A stretch of 64,000 nt of DNA. Origin: Heterodera schachtii (Eukaryota > Nematoda > Chromadorea > Rhabditida > Heteroderidae). Made by a program: the position numbers and the translations under genes. The notes beneath the pieces were generated by a model, which made no database searches, was not told the DNA's origin, and saw nothing but the letters and a program-made list of their open reading frames with translations. Location: NCBI GenBank assembly GCA_023374025.1, contig SIJG01000118.1, positions 124,001 to 188,000 of the forward strand. Reading direction: 5' to 3'. Positions 36,138 to 49,500 of this stretch are shown piece by piece. Within the stretch, counting starts at the first letter, position 1. Each line of letters begins with the position of its first letter.

Positions 36138-37355
36138 TGTTGTGTGTTAATTTCAATTTTTTTCTTAAAGAAGAAAGGAAAAATTCTTTTTCAATAATAA
36201 AAGTTTTCGTGTCAATAAAAATCATATTCAAAAAATGCTGGTTACGTATAGCATCGCTAATTTTATGAAATTTTTCAGACTTATAACTCAGGCAATAATA
36301 GACCAAATAAAACCATTTTATGCTCATTTTGAAGGGAAAATTCTGGAGAACATTCTAAGTTTTATTTGATTTGCCTTAAATTGCGCATTTGGCTAAAAAA
36401 GAATTAAAAGTATTGAAATTTTCACTAGGGTCAAAAATTTTTTCCTTGGGTCAGATTTTCTTGAATTTTTGCATAGGCACATATTTTGAGCTCCTCTATC
36501 GAATCACAGTTTATTTTTTAGCTGTCTAGTTTTTAACTCGAGATCGGCTCTTGCATTTTTACAAGGGAAAATCCCAAGAAGATTTAAAGTTTTGCAAAGT
36601 TTTCAAATAAAATGAGAAATGGCAAAAAGGAGTTAAAATTTATTATTATATTTCAAAATTTTTAAATAAATAATTCAACAAAAATTAAAACATTTTTACT
36701 ACACATACTTCACGTGGAAGTTAGCTGTAAGTACCAGCAGTGATCAAGAAATATTAATAAAGAATAAATTGATCACTTCATAACAGCTAAAAGTTTATTA
36801 GTATTACTTTTTACATTTCCCTGGCATTTCTTGCCTAATTAATGAAAATTATTGGGAGGTAATAGAATGAAAAATATGATCATTTTTGCCTTGAACCAAT
36901 TAATTTAATATTCTTCGTCTGTTCGACAGATTTAATTTTTCTCAAATCTATTAATTAGGTTACCGTTTTACTAATTCTTATTCAATTTTAAAAAATGTAT
37001 ATAAATATATTTATCGATATTTCGATTTGTAATCCATTATGCAAAAAATGATATAAAATAATTCTCATAAATTAACAAACCAAAAATAATTAACAAATTT
37101 CAAACATTTAAATCATTGTTTAGTTAGAATTAAATGAGTAAAAATCACAAAAAATCAGCCTAAAGTTAGACAAATGCACTTAAAAAATAACAGAAAATTC
37201 ATGCTTTCTAATCAATTATTATATTTTTTATTATTATATAGAACATAAGCATATTATTTTTGTTAATTTTATTAAGCAAAAAGTAGGAAAAATAATTTAA
37301 CAATTTATAAGTGATTTTTCATTATTCATAGCATTATCAATCGCAAATGATTGAG
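36138..37355. other. AT-rich non-coding DNA; no gene seen
   Basis: No supported gene on either strand; the minus-strand frame at 36118-36327 (69 residues) has no recognisable feature. Precedes the AAAGAAAA target duplication (37356-37363). Confidence 0.5.
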
Positions 37356-37363
37356 AAAGAAAA

Positions 37364-38166
37364 TAGGGTTCGAGCCCCGTGGGGCGGGGGTGGCTTTTCT
37401 CGGGGGCGGGGGTTGGCGGGGGTCATAGTCGCGGGGGCGGGGACGGGGGCACAATAATTCGGCCCCCGCGGGGGCGGGGGCGGGGGTTTGCTTTGAATTA
37501 GCTCCAAAAAATCTCAAAAAAAAAATTATTTTTTATGAATGATTTCTTTGGCTCCACATTCCTTTATTCGTTGATCGCCTTGATTCTATTTATTTTGACA
37601 TAAATTGCACAGATTTTGACTAAAAATAACCAAATTTAGGGATTTTTACTCAGACTTTTAAAAATTTTCCGCCACATTTTTCCAAAAAACTTGATTAATG
37701 TGCGAGGAAAAAGGTCCAGCGGTGCCGATAGGCGCCGCCGGGAAAATTTTAAGAATTTTTAATTAGAACTTTGCCAAAATTTTCAGAAATTTTCCTCTTT
37801 TAGATGAAGATAAGGCATTAACCCAAATCAGAACATTTCTTAGAAATAAAGAACATAAAGAAACCCTGTAGCACTAACCACTAAACCACAAATATTTTGC
37901 AAAAATATTAGCAAATTTACTTTATTTCATAAAAATTTGTAAAAGAAGGTTAAAAAATTCAAAATTGTATACCTTTTTGCCTTTAATTCCACGAATATGC
38001 CATTCTTAGGGGTGTATTTTTCACCCCCGCGCCCCCGCGGGGGTGAAGCTCACGGGGGCGGGGGTTGCGGGGGTCTGAGTCGCGGGGGCGGGGACGGGGG
38101 TGAGGCCAAAAAACCTGTCCCGCCCCCGGCGGGGGCGGGGGTGACGGGGGCGGGGCTCGAACCCTA
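37364..38166. mobile_element. hAT-type non-autonomous element 2 (803 bp, 8-bp TSD, G-rich inner ends)
   Basis: TIRs TAGGGTTCGAGCCCCG (37364-37379) and the inverse at 38151-38166, flanked by the 8-bp duplication AAAGAAAA (37356-37363 and 38167-38174). Both ends carry about 130 bp of GGGGGCGGGG-type tracts with strand-asymmetric G runs (G-quadruplex capable), inverted relative to each other in part. The middle is AT-rich and contains the GC-rich hairpin repeat at 37716-37741. No transposase. Confidence 0.86.
37716..37741 (+). repeat. GC-rich hairpin repeat, copy 6 (inside hAT-type element 2)
   Basis: CCAGCGGTGCC, loop GATA, GGCGCCGCCGG, followed by GAAAATTTT. The stem is 11 bp with two imperfect pairs. 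Confidence 0.85.
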
Positions 38167-38174
38167 AAAGAAAA

Positions 38175-41100
38175 TATAAAAAGAAATTAAAAAAAAACAA
38201 TAATTAATAGTAAACGTAAAAAATAAAATGGCTTTCATTCCGTTTGTAGGCAGATTATTAAAACCGTAATTATTAGAGCTTTCAAAATAGGAAAAATGCC
38301 GGCAAATCTTGCCAAGGATTATAAAATTGCCTATGTCATATGTGAATCATATTAGGTGCAAAATCCTTTGTAAAACTATTAAGCCTAAGAAATTTTGCCA
38401 AATGAACTAAATTATGGCCAAAAAGTCTGACGCCAGATGATTTGAGCTTTTGTGACCATAACATATTTAATACTTGTATAATTTTGAAAATTATAATTTG
38501 GTAGAGAACAGTTAGAGATATTAAATGATAACAAAAATATTGAATAAATTATAAAATAACTATTAGAAAATTAAAATTAATTCAAATAATATCAATAAAG
38601 AAATAATAAATAAAAGCAAAAATTATGATTAAAAAAACAATGAATAAATTCATTTCTTATTTAGGATTTTGGGATCATAAACATAAGCAATTTTCTTATA
38701 TTCCGCAGAATAATCGGATATTTTTTAATTATATTTTCAATTCTTACTCATCAATATAAACAAAACATTATTAATATCAAATATGAATATGCGAAAAGTC
38801 AAAGTTTATAAATTTTTTTAAAATTTTATATTGAATAATGCCAAATGAACATAATTCAAGTAAATTAACATAAAGGGAAAGAAAATGATAAGAATTTTTT
38901 ACTGAACAAATAAATTATTTGGCTTATAAAACGCTTTCGCAAATTTTTTGTTTTTACTCTTCGGTGAATTTTTTCATCATAATTTATTATTTTTTTAATT
39001 TATTTATTTTCAATTATGTTAAAAGCTTAGATTTTTTGATGCAGGTATACAAAATTTAATTTTAATAAACAAATGGTTAAAAAAGAAGCAATATAAACAC
39101 ACAAGATTTAACAAAGTAAAAAGAATTAAAACATTTTTTCAGGTACAAAAGCATTTTTTAATTTTAATTGTTTTTATTAATTCGCCGACTTAGTTTCTTT
39201 TATTATATTATTTATCAATTATTCTTGTCCGCTGCTGTAGTAATGTTGTTCTGGACGAAAAAAGTTTGTTTATTTATTGAAATTGCTTAAAATTTATTTA
39301 ATTTTTTTTTTTTTATTTAGTTAATAAAATATTCAAATTAAATTGTTTTATTTTCTTTTCGTTTCGTTTAAAACTTTTTTATTCGTTATTTTTCTAAACT
39401 GTAATTAAAGAAAGATATATATACTCATATATCTTCTATTGTAATTCCTTTAATAAATTTGGTAGTATATTTTTTATTTTCTTAATTTGTTACTTAATAA
39501 AAATTCTGCTACATTATTATTTATTTTCGCAAAATAATAATTATTTGTTTATATTTATTCTATATTTTCTAGATTTGTTAATTTTACTTTAATAACCAAG
39601 TTCAATATTTTTCTGAGTTCATTTCTTGTAATTATTTTTGGTTTTTTCATATTAAACTTTTGAATTTTTGTTTTAATTTCAAACAATATAATTTTTTATT
39701 TGTTATTACGAGAAATTGGAAAAAACCATTTTAAAAAATATTTGGATTGTTTTGAAGAAAGGATTTGTGCTATAAATTGGTAAATATTTATAATTTTATT
39801 TTGCAAACTGCTCAAAAAAGCAAACTCATCTTTCTTGAACATTTTAATTTTTAGTTACATTTCGTCCGTATTGTTTTAATCAATTCCCGAAATTATTTTA
39901 ATAATGATTCAAAGGGCAATCCACCAACAAATTGAGCTCAGTTTTCCAAAAATTTTACACAAAAATGACAAATTTTCACGGCCCCCCCCCTCTTCCCGTC
40001 CTTTCCAATATTCCCAAAAAAATTTTCGAAAAAATGGTGTGAAAACGAAAAAATAATCTTCTGTCTTTAAACCGAAAAAATCTTATATGATAAAATTTTT
40101 AAATGTACTTGAAGTTAATGGAATTTACCACTTATGTCCTTGGAAACTGATTTACTTGTCTTTGCAAAGGGAGTTTGTCCGATTCGAACAAACCTTGTGT
40201 TTTTATTAAACAACTTTTTGAAATAAATTTCTTCGTTTCCGGTTTTTTTATTCTTTTATAGTTATTAAAATTTGCAAATTTTAAAATTTTTTATGTTTCA
40301 TTTTGCTGCATTTTCATATTTGAATATTTCACTTATCCGGATCAGCTGTTGCAATTTTTTACTTGGTTCGTCAATTAAATTTCCTACTCAATTCAACCCA
40401 TTTAAATTTTTTGTTTTGTTAATTTAATTCTTGCCACAAATTTTTTATTTGTTCAATTTAATCCTTGCAAAAGTTTCCGTATCCGTTAATCTTTTACGCG
40501 TTTTGAATGCGCCAACAACTATGGGTCATTTTACTGATATTTTTGTCTTAATAAATAAATATAATGCTTTTTCATATTGGCATATATTTACCATAATAAA
40601 ATTGTTTATTTATTTCTTCGGGCACAGTTAATTTTCGACCAATTATGTGTAAAATTGATAAAAAAAAATCTAATAAGATATATAAATAATTTAATTATGG
40701 CTAACTAATGGTTAATAAAATATAATTTTTTATCAAGAATTTAAATCATTATTCTTTTTTTTGTATTATGTTTATTTAATACAATCTTATCTCTTTATTA
40801 TATTTATTTTCAACGAATGAAATATATATGTTGTAGAAATAATTCCAAAAATAATATTCATTTAATTATTGTATATTACATGTTAAAAAATAACATTTTT
40901 AAAACTTTAATGGATTATAATTTGATTTATTATAAAATTTATAAAAATTAATGGCTAAAAAATTTAAGTTTGATAAAATATTTTAATCAATTTGAAATAT
41001 TTGCTATCTAATATTATAGTATAATTTATACTTTTTTATGTGTTTATCTATGATTTTTATTATTTTTCAAAAATATAATTTTATTTTTAATAATATCAAC

Positions 41101-41827
41101 TTTTCTTTAATTTTTTTAAATTAATATTTAATTAGTTCTCATTTGATATTTAAAGTATTCATAAGTTTTTTATTATATGCAGATTACATTCGCAGTAAAA
41201 ATTTAAACAGATTAGGCTTTATTAATTGTATTCATTTTAACTTTTTAATTTTAAAAATCTATAAACTCTAAATATTATTAACCTTCCCGTTTTTATTTGG
41301 TTATTTGTGATAAAATGCTTTTAAAAGCCTATTATCTTGGCTTTGACAAAAATATTAAATTTACACCTCCGAATAAGCTAACTTAATGAATTTATAATTT
41401 ATTTAACTCGTCGGTCTTCAGCAATATGGCGTCATCTTTTCACTCGCAATTTGGTTTCTTTTGGTTTTTGCATTCTTAAGATTGAATTTAATGAAATGAA
41501 TTCTAACACATATTAATTATATATATGTATTTTAATAGAAAATAATTATGAATTGACACAAAGAATAAAAAATTTTTATTTTATAATATTATTTATGGGA
41601 TATTTTATCTAATTATAGTATTTATTTTGAAATTTTTGTGTTTTCTTAATTTATTTAATGCTTAACTTTTTTGTCGAAATTTTGTTCTTAATAAAAAAAA
41701 ATAATCAAAATAAACAAATTTGAATGCTTGCTTTAATATTTGAAATGATTATAATATTTTTTACATTTTTCAATTTCTTATCATAGGCTCGTTAATTTCT
41801 CTGATTTTTTTCTATATTATCTTTCAA
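38175..41827. other. AT-rich non-coding DNA with skew switch near 39.15 kb
   Basis: No gene supported. The + strand changes from A-rich to T-rich at about 39,150. A motif TTTATCAATTATTCTTGTCC at 39211-39230 belongs to a family seen again at 54.65, 57.7, 59.57 and 61.26 kb. A C-run at 39982-39990 and its flanks resemble decayed repeat ends. Confidence 0.5.
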
Positions 41828-42324
41828 TGAAAATCTTTCAAAAGTCGTTTGTGCCTGTTGACAAATTGTTGAAATTCTTCGCCATCGTCTTTGGTGGCCA
41901 TCAGACATGCAAATCGGTCCACAAATATTGATTGTGGTTTAGAAAACAGCTTTTCCAATTTTGCAATTGTCTCATCAAAATCGAAATCCGTCACCTTGGC
42001 CGGGAGAACAAATTTGCTGTACTCGCTGAACGCGCTTTCAGACAATTTGTTCATCAGAGCCTTGACTTTTATGTCATCGGCTGCGTTCGGAGCGCACGAG
42101 TCAATTGCAAACGTGAATCGCTCCAGCCATTCGGTGATGCGATGCTTTTCGTCGCATTGTTCGAAAATTGCGACGTCCGGCATTGACGGAATTGTTTGAA
42201 TGATTGCTGGATTTGGCTGATTGTTTCTTTGAACATTTATCAGCTGGTTGATTTGCGTCTGTTGCTGAGCAATTACGTCGATTAATTGCTGCAAATTTGG
42301 CTGAGCCGCGGCGGGTTGCGTCAT
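41824..42324 (-). pseudogene. gag: Truncated gypsy gag (duplicated 5' end)
   Basis: The first 165 or so codons of the gypsy gag, beginning with the same ATG context as 33933, cut by the duplication junction at 41827/41828 and ended by a stop just across it. It lacks zinc knuckles and all of pol. No 3' LTR accompanies it, so this is a by-product of segmental duplication, not of transposition. Confidence 0.9.
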
Positions 42325-42405
42325 TGTTTACGATTATTGTTTCGACCCGAAATCAATAAACGTTGAAGTATTGCACCAATCGGTGTCAATTTAATATTTT
42401 GCCAA

Positions 42406-42676
42406 CCCGGCTATTGACGAATTTGGCGAGCCGACTCGGCTTTTGAAGAATTTAGAGCCGTCCCGGCTTTAGAAGAAATGTCGAGCCGTCCCGGCTTTAG
42501 AAGAAGAGCAGTTTCTTTTGACTGCTTTAGAAGCTTTGCCGACCAGGCTTTTGACGACGAGCAGTTTCTTTGACTGCTTTTTTTGAAGAAATTTGCCGAC
42601 TCGGCTTTAACAACAAAATTCTCAGCCAATCCCGGCTTTACGGTGAATTTGTTCTGCCGTCTCGGCTTTTGCTTTA
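42406..42676 (-). repeat. Gypsy leader hairpin repeats, second copy
   Basis: Duplicate of 34015-34285. Confidence 0.8.
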
Positions 42677-42756
42677 AGTCCTAAAAGGTTCGATGCTCAT
42701 TTGTCTCACCCGAAGATGTGTAGAGCAAAGTCCAATTTGTGTGTGACTGCGCCAAT

Positions 42757-42989
42757 TGTTCGGTCCGAGGGTTAAAGGAACACGATCAATAAATAAATGT
42801 TTATTGACGAACAATAAATAAAAGTGAAGGGCAATTTGGTCGGAGGAAAATGACAATTTTAAATGAATGAGGGAAAAGACAAGGAGGGAGGGAATGATCG
42901 ACTATTTAAGGGCGAGTGACAACAACAAAATAGGCGGGGAATTTGAATAGGCAGATCGCCATAATAATTCAAATAGGCTCATCCGAACA
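42757..42989 (-). repeat. Duplicated gypsy 5' LTR (orphan)
   Basis: 233 bp copied from 34366-34598. It is followed on its right by GAAAC as in the original, but there is no partner LTR to its left. Confidence 0.93.
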
Positions 42990-43276
42990 GAAACCGAGAA
43001 AAAATAAGTTAAATTTAAGGTAAGTATAATTTTTTTTATTTTTAACATTAAAATATGAGAACTAAGAGAAATATAAACTTTTAATAAAAACTAATATTTT
43101 CTTAACAAAAAAATAAGAATTTAAAAAAAAATGAAAAAACAATTTAATGAATCTATTAAAAAATAATTAAGTGAAGAACTTTAAAGGAAAAATTTTTGAG
43201 TGCAATTTGCTAAAAGATTTTGTCAAAAATAATAGGTTTTGCAATTTAGAGCGTACTTTTAAGAAAATGGAGTTTG

Positions 43277-43298
43277 GGCGGTGCCGGTAGGTGCCGCC
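43277..43298 (+). repeat. GC-rich hairpin repeat, copy 7 (duplicate of copy 5)
   Basis: Same sequence as 34887-34908 by segmental duplication. Confidence 0.9.
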
Positions 43299-43555
43299 GA
43301 GGCCAAATTCAGAAATTTTCCTTTTATCCGCTTCGCCGGCGACCCCCTCCCCCCCCCCCCCTCCGCTTTTTCATTTATGTTATTAATACAGCAAATTACC
43401 AAGATTAATTCAGAAGAATCGAATTACGGGTAGCCTTTCAATAAAAAATTTTGATTAGATTTAAAAAATACAGTAAGAGAATTTTCAGTATAACAGCTTT
43501 TTAAATAAATAAATTATATGTTTATTTTGCCCATTTTTTGTGGAAATTGTTTCAG

Positions 43556-43647
43556 GAAAGCAGCTTGAGGATGGCCCTACTTTGAAGGATTACAAAATCG
43601 GAAATGAGGCCACAATTTACCTCGTCAAGCGTCTTTGTGGCTGTTAG
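43556..43647 (+). pseudogene. Second copy of the ubiquitin-like last exon
   Basis: Identical by eye to 35167-35258, with the same TTTCAG acceptor before it, the same donor GTAAGT at 43020 and the same Gly-Cys end. It has no N-terminal exon either. Confidence 0.72.
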
Positions 43648-44015
43648 AGATGAAATATTGGCAAACTTTTTGATTACAAAATTTCGAATGCGTGCCAGGC
43701 ACGGAAAGTTGATCTTTTCCCCTTTTATTCTTATGTTTTCCGTCCCATTTCCGTTTCATTCCATTTCTCTTTGTTATACAGTTGCTGGTTTTGTAAATTG
43801 ATATTTGGGTAAAAGTAAATGAAACGGACACCTCGGATTTTTATATTAAATGATATATCTCAATCGATTCCTCTTAATGAGAGAAGAATGATAACATTTT
43901 TAGGGCGCGGCGATAATTCCGAACAGAGTTACAGACCCGGTACTGAAATGTCCAACTACCCACGGGACTCAATCGTCTAATGGTTTTTCATGGAAACGAA
44001 CTAAAAGTCATCACT

Positions 44016-44429
44016 AGGGCTCGAAATTATATGGACTAAAAAACGTCAAATATGGACATAAAATATGGACTAAAAACGCCCGAAATATGGACTAAAAAGC
44101 TCAAAAATGGACAAATATGGACTAAAAACTGTCAAAATCTATGTTTTAATCCCTTAAAAATTTCAAAAAAGGTCAATATTTGCTTAAATAAACATAAAAA
44201 TACAATAAACAACCAAAAAATGCATTTAAAACATAAAAATGCAAATTTTTATTGTCGTCCATTGTATAAAAAACCATCCAAGTTTGCCAAAGTTTCGAAA
44301 AAAAAATCGCATTAAAAAAAAGAAATGTTCGCAAAAAATGGCGAAAATATTTATTAAAAATGCCAAAAAGACCGACGCAAACTCAAATTTTTCGTATTTT
44401 TGGGGATTTAATTTTTAAACACGGCAATT
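44016..44429. repeat. Dispersed TATGGACTAAAAAC repeat, duplicate copy
   Basis: Duplicate of 35627-36040. Confidence 0.7.
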
Positions 44430-44467
44430 CAATTTTAGGCTCCAAGTACAATTAAGTTGGTTTTTTC

Positions 44468-44526
44468 GTCTTAGTGGTCTGTGAGTTAGTCACCAAAAGG
44501 GGGGTCTCAGGTTCGAGTCCTCCTTA
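44468..44526 (+). ncRNA. tRNA-like sequence, duplicate copy
   Basis: Duplicate of 36079-36137, with the same GGTTCGAGTCC B box. Confidence 0.45.
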
Positions 44527-45752
44527 TGTTGTGTGTTAATTTCAATTTTTTTCTTAAAGAAGAAAGGAAAAATTCTTTTTCAATAATAAAAGTTTTCGTG
44601 TCAATAAAAATCATATTCAAAAAATGCTGGTTACGTATAGCATCGCTAATTTTATGAAATTTTTCAGACTTATAACTCAGGCAATAATAGACCAAATAAA
44701 ACCATTTTATGCTCATTTTGAAGGGAAAATTCTGGAGAACATTCTAAGTTTTATTTGATTTGCCTTAAATTGCGCATTTGGCTAAAAAAGAATTAAAAGT
44801 ATTGAAATTTTCACTAGGGTCAAAAATTTTTTCCTTGGGTCAGATTTTCTTGAATTTTTGCATAGGCACATATTTTGAGCTCCTCTATCGAATCACAGTT
44901 TATTTTTTAGCTGTCTAGTTTTTAACTCGAGATCGGCTCTTGCATTTTTACAAGGGAAAATCCCAAGAAGATTTAAAGTTTTGCAAAGTTTTCAAATAAA
45001 ATGAGAAATGGCAAAAAGGAGTTAAAATTTATTATTATATTTCAAAATTTTTAAATAAATAATTCAACAAAAATTAAAACATTTTTACTACACATACTTC
45101 ACGTGGAAGTTAGCTGTAAGTACCAGCAGTGATCAAGAAATATTAATAAAGAATAAATTGATCACTTCATAACAGCTAAAAGTTTATTAGTATTACTTTT
45201 TACATTTCCCTGGCATTTCTTGCCTAATTAATGAAAATTATTGGGAGGTAATAGAATGAAAAATATGATCATTTTTGCCTTGAACCAATTAATTTAATAT
45301 TCTTCGTCTGTTCGACAGATTTAATTTTTCTCAAATCTATTAATTAGGTTACCGTTTTACTAATTCTTATTCAATTTTAAAAAATGTATATAAATATATT
45401 TATCGATATTTCGATTTGTAATCCATTATGCAAAAAATGATATAAAATAATTCTCATAAATTAACAAACCAAAAATAATTAACAAATTTCAAACATTTAA
45501 ATCATTGTTTAGTTAGAATTAAATGAGTAAAAATCACAAAAAATCAGCCTAAAGTTAGACAAATGCACTTAAAAAATAACAGAAAATTCATGCTTTCTAA
45601 TCAATTATTATATTTTTTATTATTATATAGAACATAAGCATATTATTTTTGTTAATTTTATTAAGCAAAAAGTAGGAAAAATAATTTAACAATTTATAAG
45701 TGATTTTTCATTATTCATAGCATTATCAATCGCAAATGATTGAGAAAGAAAA

Positions 45753-46555
45753 TAGGGTTCGAGCCCCGTGGGGCGGGGGTGGCTTTTCTCGGGGGCGGGG
45801 GTTGGCGGGGGTCATAGTCGCGGGGGCGGGGACGGGGGCACAATAATTCGGCCCCCGCGGGGGCGGGGGCGGGGGTTTGCTTTGAATTAGCTCCAAAAAA
45901 TCTCAAAAAAAAAATTATTTTTTATGAATGATTTCTTTGGCTCCACATTCCTTTATTCGTTGATCGCCTTGATTCTATTTATTTTGACATAAATTGCACA
46001 GATTTTGACTAAAAATAACCAAATTTAGGGATTTTTACTCAGACTTTTAAAAATTTTCCGCCACATTTTTCCAAAAAACTTGATTAATGTGCGAGGAAAA
46101 AGGTCCAGCGGTGCCGATAGGCGCCGCCGGGAAAATTTTAAGAATTTTTAATTAGAACTTTGCCAAAATTTTCAGAAATTTTCCTCTTTTAGATGAAGAT
46201 AAGGCATTAACCCAAATCAGAACATTTCTTAGAAATAAAGAACATAAAGAAACCCTGTAGCACTAACCACTAAACCACAAATATTTTGCAAAAATATTAG
46301 CAAATTTACTTTATTTCATAAAAATTTGTAAAAGAAGGTTAAAAAATTCAAAATTGTATACCTTTTTGCCTTTAATTCCACGAATATGCCATTCTTAGGG
46401 GTGTATTTTTCACCCCCGCGCCCCCGCGGGGGTGAAGCTCACGGGGGCGGGGGTTGCGGGGGTCTGAGTCGCGGGGGCGGGGACGGGGGTGAGGCCAAAA
46501 AACCTGTCCCGCCCCCGGCGGGGGCGGGGGTGACGGGGGCGGGGCTCGAACCCTA
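45753..46555. mobile_element. hAT-type element 2, duplicate copy
   Basis: Copied with its AAAGAAAA flanks by the segmental duplication from 37364-38166; not an independent insertion. Contains the hairpin repeat at 46105-46130. Confidence 0.86.
46105..46130 (+). repeat. GC-rich hairpin repeat, copy 8 (duplicate of copy 6)
   Basis: Same sequence as 37716-37741. Confidence 0.88.
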
Positions 46556-46563
46556 AAAGAAAA

Positions 46564-49500
46564 TATAAAAAGAAATTAAAAAAAAACAATAATTAATAGT
46601 AAACGTAAAAAATAAAATGGCTTTCATTCCGTTTGTAGGCAGATTATTAAAACCGTAATTATTAGAGCTTTCAAAATAGGAAAAATGCCGGCAAATCTTG
46701 CCAAGGATTATAAAATTGCCTATGTCATATGTGAATCATATTAGGTGCAAAATCCTTTGTAAAACTATTAAGCCTAAGAAATTTTGCCAAATGAACTAAA
46801 TTATGGCCAAAAAGTCTGACGCCAGATGATTTGAGCTTTTGTGACCATAACATATTTAATACTTGTATAATTTTGAAAATTATAATTTGGTAGAGAACAG
46901 TTAGAGATATTAAATGATAACAAAAATATTGAATAAATTATAAAATAACTATTAGAAAATTAAAATTAATTCAAATAATATCAATAAAGAAATAATAAAT
47001 AAAAGCAAAAATTATGATTAAAAAAACAATGAATAAATTCATTTCTTATTTAGGATTTTGGGATCATAAACATAAGCAATTTTCTTATATTCCGCAGAAT
47101 AATCGGATATTTTTTAATTATATTTTCAATTCTTACTCATCAATATAAACAAAACATTATTAATATCAAATATGAATATGCGAAAAGTCAAAGTTTATAA
47201 ATTTTTTTAAAATTTTATATTGAATAATGCCAAATGAACATAATTCAAGTAAATTAACATAAAGGGAAAGAAAATGATAAGAATTTTTTACTGAACAAAT
47301 AAATTATTTGGCTTATAAAACGCTTTCGCAAATTTTTTGTTTTTACTCTTCGGTGAATTTTTTCATCATAATTTATTATTTTTTTAATTTATTTATTTTC
47401 AATTATGTTAAAAGCTTAGATTTTTTGATGCAGGTATACAAAATTTAATTTTAATAAACAAATGGTTAAAAAAGAAGCAATATAAACACACAAGATTTAA
47501 CAAAGTAAAAAGAATTAAAACATTTTTTCAGGTACAAAAGCATTTTTTAATTTTAATTGTTTTTATTAATTCGCCGACTTAGTTTCTTTTATTATATTAT
47601 TTATCAATTATTCTTGTCCGCTGCTGTAGTAATGTTGTTCTGGACGAAAAAAGTTTGTTTATTTATTGAAATTGCTTAAAATTTATTTAATTTTTTTTTT
47701 TTTATTTAGTTAATAAAATATTCAAATTAAATTGTTTTATTTTCTTTTCGTTTCGTTTAAAACTTTTTTATTCGTTATTTTTCTAAACTGTAATTAAAGA
47801 AAGATATATATACTCATATATCTTCTATTGTAATTCCATTAATAGATTTGGTAGTACATTTTTAATTTTCTTAATTTGTTACTTAATAAAAATTCTGCTA
47901 CATTATTATTTATTTTCGCAAAATAATAATTATTTGTTTATATTTATTCTATATTTTCTAGATTTGTTAATTTTACTTTAATAACCAAGTTCAATATTTT
48001 TCTGAGTTCATTTCTTGTAATTATTTTTGGTTTTTTCATATTAAACTTTTGAATTTTTGTTTTAATTTCAAACAATATAATTTTTTATTTGTTATTACGA
48101 GAAATTGGAAAAAACCATTTTAAAAAATATTTGGATTGTTTTGAAGAAAGGATTTGTGCTATAAATTGGTAAATATTTATAATTTTATTTTGCAAACTGC
48201 TCAAAAAAGCAAACTCATCTTTCTTGAACATTTTAATTTTTAGTTACATTTCGTCCGTATTGTTTTAATCAATTCCCGAAATTATTTTAATAATGATTCA
48301 AAGGGCAATCCACCAACAAATTGAGCTCAGTTTTCCAAAAATTTTACACAAAAATGACAAATTTTCACGGCCCCCCCCCTCTTCCCGTCCTTTCCAATAT
48401 TCCCAAAAAAATTTTCGAAAAAATGGTGTGAAAACGAAAAAATAATCTTCTGTCTTTAAACCGAAAAAATCTTATATGATAAAATTTTTAAATGTACTTG
48501 AAGTTAATGGAATTTACCACTTATGTCCTTGGAAACTGATTTACTTGTCTTTGCAAAGGGAGTTTGTCCGATTCGAACAAACCTTGTGTTTTTATTAAAC
48601 AACTTTTTGAAATAAATTTCTTCGTTTCCGGTTTTTTTATTCTTTTATAGTTATTAAAATTTGCAAATTTTAAAATTTTTTATGTTTCATTTTGCTGCAT
48701 TTTCATATTTTGAATATTTCACTTATCCGGATCAGCTGTTGCAATTTTTTACTTGGTTCGTCAATTAAATTTCCTACTCAATTCAACCCATTTAAATTTT
48801 TTGTTTTGTTAATTTAATTCTTGCCACAAATTTTTATTTGTTCAATTTAATCCTTGCAAAAGTTTCCGTATCCGTTAATCTTTTACGCGTTTTGAATGCG
48901 CCAACAACTATGGGTCATTTTACTGATATTTTTGTCTTAATAAATAAATATAATGCTTTTTCATATTGGCATATATTTACCATAATAAAATTGTTTATTT
49001 ATTTCTTCGGGCACAGTTAATTTTCGACCAATTATGTGTAAAATTGATAAAAAAAAATCTAATAAGATATATAAATAATTTAATTATGGCTAACTAATGG
49101 TTAATAAAATATAATTTTTTATCAAGAATTTAAATCATTATTCTTTTTTTTGTATTATGTTTATTTAATACAATCTTATCTCTTTATTATATTTATTTTC
49201 AACGAATGAAATATATATGTTGTAGAAATAATTCCAAAAATAATATTCATTTAATTATTGTATATTACATGTTAAAAAATAACATTTTTAAAACTTTAAT
49301 GGATTATAATTTGATTTATTATAAAATTTATAAAAATTAATGGCTAAAAAATTTAAGTTTGATAAAATATTTTAATCAATTTGAAATATTTGCTATCTAA
49401 TATTATAGTATAATTTATACTTTTTTATGTGTTTATCTATGATTTTTATTATTTTTCAAAAATATAATTTTATTTTTAATAATATCAACTTTTCTTTAAT

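Larger units (their letters stand above)
33437..41827. repeat. 8.39-kb tandem duplication, left copy
   Basis: Repeated head-to-tail at 41828-50217 with only rare differences: homopolymer length changes and a small cluster of substitutions at about 39448-39475. The left breakpoint is inside the gypsy gag (CAAAC then TGAAAATC), the right one in AT-rich DNA (CTTTCAAT). At most one base is shared at the junction. It contains the gypsy 5' LTR and leader, the ubiquitin-like exon, the tRNA-like sequence and a hAT-type element. Confidence 0.95.

Noticed and set aside
37326..37517. Pro/Arg-rich minus-strand frame (63 codons) and its duplicate at 45715-45906
   Set aside because: It reads the G-rich MITE end; the peptide is a translation of GGGGCGG repeats.
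41824..42989. A second, independent gypsy insertion
   Set aside because: Its ends coincide with the 8.39-kb duplication junction, there is no 3' LTR, and flanking DNA is the same as in the first copy.
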